DNA of 64,000 nucleotides, from contig JAFGCZ010000001.1 in NCBI GenBank assembly GCA_016932335.1, positions 175,714 to 239,713 of the forward strand. The letters are read 5' to 3'. Position numbers and translations under genes: made by a program. Positions 1 through 10,634 of the stretch are shown here, one piece after another. How positions within the stretch are numbered: position 1 is the first letter of the stretch; every line of letters begins with the position of its first letter. The stretch comes from Opitutales bacterium. Lineage in GTDB: Bacteria; Verrucomicrobiota; Verrucomicrobiia; Opitutales; Oceanipulchritudinaceae. Below the pieces are notes generated by a model. That model had not been told where the DNA came from. It saw nothing but the letters and a program-made list of their open reading frames with translations, and made no database searches.

Positions 1-54
1 GGCGCTTAAAAGCAGGCTACACAGCAAAAGGCTGATTCGATGGATAACGTTCAT
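1..54 (-). CDS. N-terminal fragment of an exported protein, cut by the window edge
   Basis: An ATG (complement of 52-54) opens a frame that leaves the window on its left side. The 18 visible codons read MNVIHRISLLLCSLLLSA, which is a basic N-terminus followed by a leucine-rich hydrophobic core, as in a signal peptide. The start lies 18 bases after the stop of the BamD-like gene on the same strand, so it is probably the next gene of that operon. An LptE-type lipoprotein would fit that position, but nothing visible proves this. Confidence 0.45.
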   Translation of the reverse strand, partial: MNVIHRISLLLCSLLLSA

Positions 55-72
55 GTATTTGCCGAAAAAGGC

Positions 73-1155
73 TTATTGAGCCTGGGCCATTGGCTCAGGT
101 TGGGTTGGCTTGGGCGCGGGGACCTTTAATGGATCGTAGGATGTCCAGAATTTCAGGTGTTGCCAAACTCCACGAATCGGATAGCGACCGTCCGGGAATT
201 TCTTGTCGAGCTGGTCAATGATGGCCAAATACTCTCTAGCTTCTTGCGCGCTGTGAGATTCCGGGGCAATGGTAATCGCCTGATTGAAAAATACTTTTGC
301 CGACTGGTAGGCATCGCGGGCATGGTAGTAAAATTCGCCCATGATGAGTTTGCTCTTGGCATGAATCTCGTACATCTCTTCCAGTCCGATTTCGCCTTGC
401 TTAACGGCTGGGTTGTCTTTGTAGAGAATCAAAAAGGTTTTGTAGTAGCTGATCGCTTCGCGGGTAGCTCCCTGGTCGTAATCTGCACCGTTGACACGAC
501 CTTCGAATGTGTTGGCCAATTCCAGATAAGCATCCGAAGTGAGCAGGCAATTTGGGTAATTGTTGATTAAGCGGTCGAGTGCGTCGGCGGCGAGAATGCT
601 CTTCTTGCGCATCTTGTAGATCAGCGCAATACGCATCAAAGCAGTCGGGGCCAAATCGCTGTAGGGGGCGTTGGCTACAACACTCTCATACATGGCGGTA
701 GAGCGCTCGAGGTTGCGGGTAGGGATGATCCAGAGAAACTTTAGGTGTTTCCCTTCTTCAAAGGCTTCTGCCACTTTAAACTGCATTTCAATGAGTTCAT
801 CAAATTTACCGTAATTAGGGTAATAAGTCAGAATTCGTTGGCAGGCATTGTAGGCTGTATTCCAATCATAATCAGCCATATTGATCTTTGCGATTGTGTA
901 GAGCGCATCCGGGGCATAACTGGAACCGGGGAAACGAAGGTACACCTTTTCCAGTAAATCTTCTGCTTTTCCCATTCTTCCCGCACTATAGGCCGCCATC
1001 CCTTCGGAGTAGAAACCTTCGGCGAGCCTGTCCTGTTCCGCTGGAGAAATGTTCTTCCATTCATCCTTTTTTCCACCAAAAATCCACCAGGCATTTCCGC
1101 TGGCCGGGAGACATAAAAATGAAGCGAGTAGGAGGGTATAGATAAGTCGATGCAT
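73..1155 (-). CDS. bamD: BamD-like outer-membrane assembly TPR protein
   Basis: A 360-residue exported protein built from tetratricopeptide-like repeats, e.g. GKAEDLLEKVYLRFPGSSYA and AADALDRLINNYPNCLLTSD. Their spacing and content fit the BamD/YfiO family, which supports BamA in inserting beta-barrel proteins into the outer membrane. The start is placed at the ATG at 1155 because the signal peptide (MHRLIYTLLLASFLCLPASG) begins there; an upstream in-frame ATG at 1194 would overlap fabH and add a non-signal leader. No good lipobox is seen, although BamD is usually a lipoprotein, so it may be soluble in the periplasm. The C-terminus is proline-rich. It follows fabH after 8 bases in the same orientation. 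Confidence 0.65.
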   Translation of the reverse strand: MHRLIYTLLLASFLCLPASGNAWWIFGGKKDEWKNISPAEQDRLAEGFYSEGMAAYSAGRMGKAEDLLEKVYLRFPGSSYAPDALYTIAKINMADYDWNTAYNACQRILTYYPNYGKFDELIEMQFKVAEAFEEGKHLKFLWIIPTRNLERSTAMYESVVANAPYSDLAPTALMRIALIYKMRKKSILAADALDRLINNYPNCLLTSDAYLELANTFEGRVNGADYDQGATREAISYYKTFLILYKDNPAVKQGEIGLEEMYEIHAKSKLIMGEFYYHARDAYQSAKVFFNQAITIAPESHSAQEAREYLAIIDQLDKKFPDGRYPIRGVWQHLKFWTSYDPLKVPAPKPTQPEPMAQAQ

Positions 1156-1163
1156 GAGCGTTT

Positions 1164-2162
1164 TTATTGCCATCTGATTAAAGTTGAAGCCCAAGTGAGG
1201 CCGGCTCCAAAAGCCACCAGCAGGATATAGTCACCGGACTTGAAGCGAGAGTTCCTCATTGCCTCATCTAGAGCAATAGGAATAGAGGCGGCCGAAGTAT
1301 TACCAAAACGGTCCAGATTGATTTTGAAACGTTCTATTCCAATTCCAAGGCGGTTGGAGATGGCTTCAATTATGCGAATATTTGCCTGATGGGGAACCAC
1401 GCAAGCAACTTCATCAGCACTGATTCCAGCCTTTTCCAATGTCTTTTTGGCACTTCTACCCATTGCAACAACGGCATTTTTGAAGACTTGGTTACCTTGC
1501 ATTTTAATAAAATGCTCGCGATCGGCAATAGTCTTTTCTGAGGCCGGGCGTTCACTGCCGCCGGCTGGCACAAAAAGAATTTCTCTTTCGCTGCCATCGG
1601 CCCCCATGTCTCCTGCAATGATACCGCATCCGGGTTCATCAATCAGTTCCAATACGGCTGCGCCTGCTCCGTCTCCAAAAAGCACACAGGTTCCACGATC
1701 GTCCCAGTCGGTGATACCGGAAAGCTTTTCTGCTCCGATGATCAGGGCCTTTTTATAGCCTCCCGAGAGCATCAATGCTTTTGCCGTGTCTATCGAGTAG
1801 AGGAAACCTGAGCATGCCGCTAAAAGGTCAAAGCAGGGGATCTTGCGAAGTCCCAATTTATGTTGGGTGACACAGGAAGTGGAAGGGAAGGGGTGGTCCC
1901 CGGTGACCGTGGCCACGATGAGCAGATCAATTTCTGAGGGCTCCACTCCGGCGTTGCGCATCGCCTCCTGTGCAGCTTTTGTTGCCATGTCTGACGTTGT
2001 TTCGTCTTTTGCGATACGGCGCTCTCTAATTCCCGTGCGGGTGCGGATCCATTCATCGGATGTGTCGACTATTTTTGAGAGATCGTCGTTCGTTAATACG
2101 TGCGGGGGCGCGTAAGAGCCCACGCCTTTAATGATCACAGAAGATGCTTTTTCAACAGTCAT
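1164..2162 (-). CDS. fabH: 3-oxoacyl-ACP synthase III (KASIII)
   Basis: FabH starts type II fatty-acid synthesis by condensing an acyl-CoA, usually acetyl-CoA, with malonyl-ACP. The 332-residue protein has the whole family signature: catalytic Cys117 in DLLAACSGF, the His of PHQANIRI and the Asn of FGNTSAASIP, plus the N-terminal DEWIRTRTGIRERRI loop. Length is normal. It lies downstream of plsX on the same strand (131-base gap), giving the common bacterial order rpmF-plsX-fabH that couples lipid synthesis to ribosome production. Confidence 0.96.
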   Translation of the reverse strand: MTVEKASSVIIKGVGSYAPPHVLTNDDLSKIVDTSDEWIRTRTGIRERRIAKDETTSDMATKAAQEAMRNAGVEPSEIDLLIVATVTGDHPFPSTSCVTQHKLGLRKIPCFDLLAACSGFLYSIDTAKALMLSGGYKKALIIGAEKLSGITDWDDRGTCVLFGDGAGAAVLELIDEPGCGIIAGDMGADGSEREILFVPAGGSERPASEKTIADREHFIKMQGNQVFKNAVVAMGRSAKKTLEKAGISADEVACVVPHQANIRIIEAISNRLGIGIERFKINLDRFGNTSAASIPIALDEAMRNSRFKSGDYILLVAFGAGLTWASTLIRWQ

Positions 2163-2293
2163 GTATTTGGCTATAGAAATGCGAAAAGATTAAGATAGAA
2201 AGACTTTTTTTGCTCTTTCTGTCAAGGGCTCCCTTTGAACTTGAGCGGGTACAATACGCCATTAGATACCGACTAATCGGTTTTGTTCAAATT

Positions 2294-3358
2294 TTAGGAA
2301 GATTTCATCCGTTCATTTGCCAGCAGGATGTCTTCTTCGGCGTGCTGATTGAGATCGTGGCGAACAAAATCTGTTGCTGCCATAATTGCCGCAGAAATGG
2401 CATGGCGGTTGGCACTGCCGTGAGATTTGATCACATTCCCCTTCAGTCCCAGTAACGGGGCTCCTGAGTAACGGTCGGGATTCAGTTTGCCTTTGATGCT
2501 CTTGAAACAACCGCTGAGTAGTAACGCCCCGGCAATTCTCCAGGGGGTGCGTTTGATCTCGTGTTTAATCTCAGATTTGAGCATCTTGTAGAGACCTTCA
2601 GAGGATTTCAACAGGACATTTCCGGTAAACCCATCGCAAAGCACGATATCTACGTCTCCATTAAAGACTTGAAAGCCTTCTATCGGACCTATGTAGTTGA
2701 TTAAATCTCCGGTTCGCTTGAGGAGTTCATTGGTTGCCTGAACTAACTCGTGCCCTTTGCTCTCCTCTGTTCCTATCGAAAGAAGACCCACCTTGGGGGG
2801 GGCTCCTTTTTGGAAAATGCACTTATGGTGCCAACTCCCCAGTATGGCGTTGTGTACCAGATGTTCGGGTTTTGGGGAGGGGTTGGCCCCAACGTCCAGC
2901 ATTACAAAGTGTCCGGTCTTACCAGGCCAGATAGAGCTGAGGGCCGGGCGTTCAACGCCGGGCATGGTTCTCAGCTTAAGGGTTCCACAGGCCATTAAAC
3001 TGCCGGTGTTTCCACAACTGACTGCGGCTTGGCACTGGCCCAGTTTGACCAGTTCGATAGAACGAACCAGAGAGGAATCCTTTTTTTGCTTGAGGCTTTG
3101 CACCGGTTTTTCATGCATGCCGATGATTTCGGAGGCATGGAACACATCAATCCGTGGATCGTTGTCCAGTTTTTTGCTTTTCAGTAAAGAAAAAAGCACA
3201 TCCTCCTGGCCTACCAGGGTGATGTGCTTTGGTGAATTGGAAAGTTTTAACGTAAGTGCGATTGCTTCGACAACTTCCTGGGGACCCAAATCACCACCCA
3301 TCGCATCAACGGCAATAGATCCCACCGATGACTTGCTGCTGGTGTTGTTGTTCATCAC
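2294..3358 (-). CDS. plsX: Phosphate acyltransferase PlsX
   Basis: PlsX converts acyl-ACP to acyl-phosphate, the donor for PlsY in phosphatidic acid synthesis; it is a peripheral membrane enzyme. The 354-residue protein shows the diagnostic N-terminal AVDAMGGDLGPQEVVEA, the central AAVSCGNTGSLMACGTLKL and FVMLDVGANPSPKPEHL, and GFTGNVLLKSSEGL near residue 250. Length is normal. It sits between rpmF (26 bases upstream) and fabH on the same strand. An alternative start one codon downstream (MNNNTSS) cannot be excluded. Confidence 0.95.
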   Translation of the reverse strand: MMNNNTSSKSSVGSIAVDAMGGDLGPQEVVEAIALTLKLSNSPKHITLVGQEDVLFSLLKSKKLDNDPRIDVFHASEIIGMHEKPVQSLKQKKDSSLVRSIELVKLGQCQAAVSCGNTGSLMACGTLKLRTMPGVERPALSSIWPGKTGHFVMLDVGANPSPKPEHLVHNAILGSWHHKCIFQKGAPPKVGLLSIGTEESKGHELVQATNELLKRTGDLINYIGPIEGFQVFNGDVDIVLCDGFTGNVLLKSSEGLYKMLKSEIKHEIKRTPWRIAGALLLSGCFKSIKGKLNPDRYSGAPLLGLKGNVIKSHGSANRHAISAAIMAATDFVRHDLNQHAEEDILLANERMKSS

Positions 3359-3384
3359 ACTTTACTGTGTAGCACTTCAGGCGC

Positions 3385-3564
3385 TCAAATAGAAACGTCC
3401 TGAACTTGGCGACCGCGATACATCCCGTTGTTTGGGTTTACGCGATGCGGACGAAACAGAGTTCCGTCAGTCGGGTCTGTAGCCAGTTGGGGAGCCTGAA
3501 AGCGGTTGGCGCCACGGCGTTTGTGGCTACGTTGCTTAGATGTTTTGCGTTTTGGCTGGGCCAT
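3385..3564 (-). CDS. rpmF: 50S ribosomal protein L32
   Basis: A 59-residue basic protein read from the ATG at 3564 to a TGA at 3385. It begins MAQPKRKTSKQRSHKRRGAN, the typical L32 N-terminus. The C-terminal half (FRPHRVNPNNGMYRGRQV) lacks the CxxC pair that many L32 proteins carry, so this is the zinc-free type. It is the first gene of the rpmF-plsX-fabH group; the yceD (DUF177) gene often found just upstream is not present here, and uppP is there instead. Confidence 0.93.
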   Translation of the reverse strand: MAQPKRKTSKQRSHKRRGANRFQAPQLATDPTDGTLFRPHRVNPNNGMYRGRQVQDVSI

Positions 3565-3623
3565 GATTCAAATTGGTTTCAGTTTTAAATTATGCTCCGG
3601 GCTAAGCCCGTGAAAAGGCAAAG

Positions 3624-3651
3624 AACGTAGTGGATACCTGCCTTGCGTCAA
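3624..3651 (-). promoter_or_regulatory. Candidate sigma-70 promoter for rpmF-plsX-fabH
   Basis: On the minus strand TTGACG (complement of 3646-3651) is followed after 16 bases by TACGTT (complement of 3624-3629), about 60 bases upstream of the rpmF ATG. The -35 box is good and the -10 box is weak. The -35 box falls inside a small CCTTGC/GCAAGG inverted repeat. Confidence 0.35.
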
Positions 3652-3685
3652 GCAAGGAATGGGCTCTTTTTATTTTTTTCTCAAA

Positions 3686-4651
3686 TTAGAGTCCAAAGAT
3701 TGCGAAAATGAGTATGGCCAGGGCAACTCGGTACCAGGCAAACAAGGCTAAACCGTGTTTTGTCAGGTAATTAACCAACCATTTCACTGAAATGGCAGCG
3801 GTAATCCAGGCGATGAGAATCCCCAGTACGACTGGTCCGGGAGTGAGTACTTGAAACATTTCCCGGCCGCTGAAGACCATTTTATAGCCGGCTGCTGCGG
3901 TAAGCGTGATCAGACCCAGAAGGAAGCTGAATTCGGCCGCTTTCTTGCTATTCAGACCTATGAGAATGCCTCCTGATATGGTCATAAGCGATCTGCTGGT
4001 TCCCGGGCACATGGCAACGCATTGGAGCAAACCTATTATAAGGCACTGTTTGATGCTCAGTTCATGCAGTTCGGGGCCCGTTGCCGAGTGCTCTGTGTTT
4101 TTTCTGTAGCGCTCGATGAAGAAGATCAGTCCGCTTCCGGCAATCAGAGCTATGGCCACTGGGGTGGTTCCAAAGAGTAGGCGCTCGATGGTGTCGTCGA
4201 GCACCGGGCCCAGTGCCGCCGCAGGGAAAAAGGCAATGATTAAATTTCTCCCAAGCAACTGGCCTTCCTTGTTCTTGCCCAACAGGCCCAACAGTATCTT
4301 CTTGATGCTCTCTCTATAGATAATAAGGACCGCAAGGATAGCGCCGATTTGTATGATTATGCTGTAACTGTCGCTTGCTGATTTTAAAGTGATCGGCGCT
4401 CCTTCATCGTTTGTCAGCGTTGCTCCTTCTTTATTCGACAGAGGCTCTTCGCTATCGAGCCCCAACAGCCGGTTTGTTAGGATGAGGTGTCCGGTAGATG
4501 ATACGGGGAGGTATTCAGTGGCGCCTTCTACGGCGCCGAGAATGATCGCATCTGTGTGATTTAGCGTCTCCCTTGGGGATGTTTCTTCCTGGCAGTGAAG
4601 CGGCACTACGCTTGAGGCGAATAAGGCTAGGGCAGTTAAGAATGACTTCAT
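3686..4651 (-). CDS. uppP: Undecaprenyl-diphosphatase (BacA family)
   Basis: An integral-membrane phosphatase that recycles undecaprenyl pyrophosphate to the monophosphate carrier used for peptidoglycan and for the Wzy-type polysaccharide encoded downstream. Family motifs are clear: GAVEGATEYLPVSSTGHLIL near the N-terminus and CPGTSRSLMTISGGILIGL in the second half. The start is taken at the ATG at 4651 (321 residues), where a signal-like stretch MKSFLTALALFASSVVPL begins; an in-frame ATG at 4708 adds 19 residues. Two oddities are that N-terminal leader and an insert of about 25 polar residues after LLGLD (SEEPLSNKEGATLTNDEG). Confidence 0.92.
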   Translation of the reverse strand: MKSFLTALALFASSVVPLHCQEETSPRETLNHTDAIILGAVEGATEYLPVSSTGHLILTNRLLGLDSEEPLSNKEGATLTNDEGAPITLKSASDSYSIIIQIGAILAVLIIYRESIKKILLGLLGKNKEGQLLGRNLIIAFFPAAALGPVLDDTIERLLFGTTPVAIALIAGSGLIFFIERYRKNTEHSATGPELHELSIKQCLIIGLLQCVAMCPGTSRSLMTISGGILIGLNSKKAAEFSFLLGLITLTAAAGYKMVFSGREMFQVLTPGPVVLGILIAWITAAISVKWLVNYLTKHGLALFAWYRVALAILIFAIFGL

Positions 4652-4768
4652 ATGGATTATGGCGAAATGAAAATAGCTTCTGCTGTAAAGGGCAAACTCT
4701 TTAACCATACTGTTCTTGCTCTTTTTTTAAGGCTTTACCGCCATTGAGTCTCTTCATACTTATCGAGG

Positions 4769-5224
4769 ATGCGCGCAGTATTGCAGAGAGTAACTAAGGC
4801 AAGTGTTAGTGTAAACGAATCCGTGGTAGGTTCTATTGGTCCCGGCTTTTTACTTTTTCTGGGAGTGGGGCATGATGATGGACAGGATGATATCGATTGG
4901 CTTGTACATAAAATCCCACAAATCCGCGTATGGGAGGATGTCGATGGAAAACTGAATCGTTCGCTCAATGATATCGATGGCGAGGTATTGGTCATCAGCC
5001 AGTTTACGTTATTTGGGAATCTCAGAAAGGGAACGCGTCCGAGTTTTAACCACGCGGCCCTTCCTGAAAAAGCAGAGCCTGTGTATGAGCTGTTTGTCCG
5101 TGCTTTATCCGATGAGTTGGGTAAAACGGTTCCAACCGGGCGCTTCGCTCACCACATGCACATCGAGGCCTCCAACGACGGGCCGGTAACGCTTCTCTTG
5201 GATACGAAGAATAAAACACTTTAG
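4769..5224 (+). CDS. dtd: D-aminoacyl-tRNA deacylase
   Basis: Dtd hydrolyses D-amino acids (and glycine) mischarged on tRNA. The 151-residue protein is of normal length and has both active-site signatures: [17 protein letters not shown] near residue 78 and the Gly-Pro containing [11 protein letters not shown] near the C-terminus. It starts at [15 protein letters not shown], the usual N-terminus. It is divergent from uppP, and mpg follows after 7 bases, so the two are probably cotranscribed. Confidence 0.95.
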   Translation: MRAVLQRVTKASVSVNESVVGSIGPGFLLFLGVGHDDGQDDIDWLVHKIPQIRVWEDVDGKLNRSLNDIDGEVLVISQFTLFGNLRKGTRPSFNHAALPEKAEPVYELFVRALSDELGKTVPTGRFAHHMHIEASNDGPVTLLLDTKNKTL

Positions 5225-5231
5225 CTCTGGT

Positions 5232-5759
5232 ATGGGTGATGCATTGCCCCAGTCTTTTTATGAACGTGAGAGCTTTGTGGTGGCTCGTGAGTTGTTGGGG
5301 AAGCGGTTAGTGCATGAACTTGAAGGCGAGTCCATCTCAGGGTTGATTACCGAAGTAGAGGTTTACGATGGCTCTGATGATAAGGCATCGCATGCCCATA
5401 TGGGGTTAACCAATCGCAATGCACCGATGTTTGGCGAACCGGGTGTGTGGTATGTGTACCTCTGTTATGGAGTTCACTGGATGTTGAACATCGTTACCCG
5501 AGAGCGGGGTTACCCTGCGGCGCTTTTGATCAGAGGTATTGATGTAGCCCAAGGTCCGGGGCGGCTGACCAAGTATCTTCAGATTACAAAACAGCAAAAC
5601 GGTACAAAATCATTTGGAGACGCTTCTTTGTATGTTGAGAAGGACGGGATCGTTCCCGTGGCATCTGATATTAGGAAGACACCGCGTATTGGTATCTCAT
5701 ACGCTGGAGAACCTTGGACTAGTGCGCTTTGTAGGTTTGTATGGGACTTTGACAAATAG
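5232..5759 (+). CDS. mpg: 3-methyladenine DNA glycosylase (AAG/MPG family)
   Basis: This base-excision repair enzyme removes alkylated purines. The 175-residue protein carries the active-site block ITEVEVYDGSDDKASHA with the general-base Glu, followed by the DNA-binding segment GVWYVYLCYGVHWMLNIVT and the GPGRLTKYLQI region. It is slightly shorter than typical members (about 190-220 residues), mainly at the C-terminus (ISYAGEPWTSALCRFVW). It directly follows dtd. Confidence 0.92.
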   Translation: MGDALPQSFYERESFVVARELLGKRLVHELEGESISGLITEVEVYDGSDDKASHAHMGLTNRNAPMFGEPGVWYVYLCYGVHWMLNIVTRERGYPAALLIRGIDVAQGPGRLTKYLQITKQQNGTKSFGDASLYVEKDGIVPVASDIRKTPRIGISYAGEPWTSALCRFVWDFDK

Positions 5760-6071
5760 TGCATCCACTTAGGGATATGTTTGAAGCCTCCCTTTTGTAG
5801 ATGTTCACCGGAAAATAGTACCTATAAATAGAGTTTATGCTATCAAACCCTGCTGAGTCTTTCCCTTTGTTTATATTTGTCTGAAAGATAACCATTCATT
5901 GATTTAGTCAAATGGTATAACAAATAGATTCTCGCTCTGGAACAGATTTTCTACTAGATAATGGAATATATTGAGGGATTTTCAAAAAAAACTCTCTAGC
6001 AGCCCTATCTACCCACATAGAACTCGGTTCTTGTTTCCTTAAAGAAAAACCATGTTACCCGAATATCTGTA
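5760..6071. other. 312-base intergenic region before the GH3 gene
   Basis: No coding frame with plausible content was found. It is AT-rich and has one candidate extended -10 element, TGGTATAAC at 5913-5921, about 150 bases upstream of the GH3 start, without a convincing -35 box. No strong terminator was seen after mpg. Confidence 0.4.
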
Positions 6072-8666
<2,595 letters not shown>

Positions 8667-8717
8667 TTCGACCACCTCTTCGGTGATTATTGGCAAAGCC
8701 ATATTTTCTCTCAACAC

Positions 8718-8748
8718 AGCTTTCCTCACCGCTAAGGTGAGGAAAGCT
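8718..8748. terminator. Strong hairpin after the GH3 gene, terminator-like but without a T-run
   Basis: AGCTTTCCTCACC and GGTGAGGAAAGCT form a perfect 13-bp stem with a 5-base loop, 52 bases after the GH3 stop. No T-tract follows, so it could be a terminator of the short-U type or an mRNA 3'-end stabiliser. Confidence 0.45.
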
Positions 8749-8879
8749 TGTTCGGACAGATCAATGTAGGATGCAGTATTTCCTGAAATCTACCCTACGC
8801 TTGCAAATCCCGGGAGATATAACCCCTGGGTCCGTTTAAATGCACAAAATTCTCTTCGTAAATAGACACTCCTTTAATT

Positions 8880-10433
8880 ATGACTAAAACGAAAGAAATC
8901 ATTCTATTGTTACTCCTTCCACTCATATTTACATGTGGAGCCTATGCCAAACCGGCTCCGGTGATGACAGAATATGGGCTTGTACAAGGCACAGCCGAAG
9001 ATGACATCACTGTTTATCGGGGAATACCCTTTGCCGCTCCTCCAGTTGGAGATCTCCGTTGGAAAGCACCTCAGCCGGCAGAGAAGTGGGACGGTGTACG
9101 TCAGGCGACGAACTTTGCCAACGACCCCTATCAGGGAGACGGTAACGGTAATGTCGGAGAAGACTGCCTCTACCTCAATGTCTGGACTCCGGCAAAATCT
9201 CCAGATGAAAAACTCCCTGTTATGGTTTGGATTTACGGAGGCGGCTTTTCTTTCGGTTCCACATCAACCCCTGTACACAACGGCGAATTTCTCGCCCGTA
9301 AGGGAGTCATTCTCGTAAGCATTAATTACCGGGTTGGAGTGCTGGGCTTTTTGGCTCACCCCGAGTTATCTGCCGAATCCCCGGATCATATCTCCGGTAA
9401 TTATGGCATTCTGGACCAAATAGCCGGGCTAAAATGGGTACAAAAAAACATTGCTGCATTTGGTGGCGACCCAGAGAAAGTAACCATATTTGGAGAATCT
9501 GCCGGAGCTATTTCCGTGAGCATGCTTTGTGCCTCGCCGGAAGCCAAAGGCTTATTCCGAGGAGCTATTTCTCAAAGCGGGGGATCTTTTGGTCCTACCC
9601 GCCCAACAACATTTCCCGGCGAAAACATGAAGGCACTGGAGCAGGCTGAAGCCGGTGGTCTTGCCTATATGAAAGAAGTTTGTGCAGCATCGCTTGCTGA
9701 TCTTCGTAAAATGAGTCCCAAAGAACTTCCCAACGGATGGACAACCCCAACCACTTGGCCAAACGTCGACGGGAAGATCATCATAGATGATCAATTCAAG
9801 CTCTATGAGGCAGGCAATTACAACGATGTGGATATCCTTGTTGGCTACAACTCCGACGAAGGTCTGAGCTTTACCTGGGAAAAAAGCCCGGAGCAATATA
9901 TCCAAAACACCCATCACCGCTACGGCCCTTATGCCGATAAGCTTCTGCAAGCCTATCCAACAGGAAAATCGGGACTGCCCAAAAGTGCCCGCGATCTCAT
10001 GAGAGATGCCGCCTTTGGCTGGCAAACATGGAGTTGGGCCAGATTACAAAACAAAACCGGTAAATCCAATGTCTACTTCTATTACTTTGACCAACATGCA
10101 GATCATGATCCAGATTCACCGGAAGCGGATCATGGAACTCCTCACGGAGTAGATGTTCCCTATGTCTTTCATACACTGGGATCGGATGCCAGCAGTGCCG
10201 ACAAAGAGATGTCCGACCTGTTGTCCACTTATTGGACCAATTTTGCCAAGTATGGCACCCCTAATGGAAGCGATCTTCCTTACTGGCCAGCTTACGAAGG
10301 TGGCGATGACAAAGTAATGCATTTCCACAATGGTGCTTCCGCCGGTGAACTGCCCAGCGCTGATTCATTAAAAGTGCTGGATGAGTATTTTGCATGGCGA
10401 CGCACACCGGAAGGTGCCGCATGGGCCAAGTAG
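8880..10433 (+). CDS. Secreted type-B carboxylesterase
   Basis: A 517-residue alpha/beta hydrolase of the carboxylesterase type B family with a signal peptide (ILLLLLPLIFTCGAYAKP). The catalytic serine is Ser207 in FGESAGAIS, the oxyanion-hole motif is YGGGFSFGS, and the catalytic His lies in HGVDVPYVF near residue 424; GYNSDEGLSF probably carries the acid. Between two glycosidases it could remove acetyl or other acyl groups from plant or algal polysaccharide, but this family is broad and the substrate cannot be read from sequence. Confidence 0.9.
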   Translation: MTKTKEIILLLLLPLIFTCGAYAKPAPVMTEYGLVQGTAEDDITVYRGIPFAAPPVGDLRWKAPQPAEKWDGVRQATNFANDPYQGDGNGNVGEDCLYLNVWTPAKSPDEKLPVMVWIYGGGFSFGSTSTPVHNGEFLARKGVILVSINYRVGVLGFLAHPELSAESPDHISGNYGILDQIAGLKWVQKNIAAFGGDPEKVTIFGESAGAISVSMLCASPEAKGLFRGAISQSGGSFGPTRPTTFPGENMKALEQAEAGGLAYMKEVCAASLADLRKMSPKELPNGWTTPTTWPNVDGKIIIDDQFKLYEAGNYNDVDILVGYNSDEGLSFTWEKSPEQYIQNTHHRYGPYADKLLQAYPTGKSGLPKSARDLMRDAAFGWQTWSWARLQNKTGKSNVYFYYFDQHADHDPDSPEADHGTPHGVDVPYVFHTLGSDASSADKEMSDLLSTYWTNFAKYGTPNGSDLPYWPAYEGGDDKVMHFHNGASAGELPSADSLKVLDEYFAWRRTPEGAAWAK

Positions 10434-10482
10434 ATTACCCTGCAGGGTTAATCGCTATGATTAGCTCCTACAAACGCTTCTC

Positions 10483-10519
10483 CAACCCGTCTGTCCGCGC
10501 AATACGGTCAGACGGGTTG
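10483..10519. terminator. Hairpin after the carboxylesterase gene
   Basis: CAACCCGTCTG (10483-10493) pairs perfectly with CAGACGGGTTG (10509-10519) around a 15-base loop, 50 bases after the stop codon. Only a weak T-rich tail follows. Confidence 0.45.
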
Positions 10520-10634
10520 ATTCAATAACCACCTTTACATAAATTCTCTCAATAAGCCTTTCATTGTTGGAGAATCAAAAATATACCGCAGAAATTACCA
10601 GCGCTGATTACTAAGTGCATAAATAGTAACCCCA

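Noticed and set aside
3406-3588. Plus-strand 60-codon frame
   Set aside because: It lies opposite rpmF, which is certain from its sequence.
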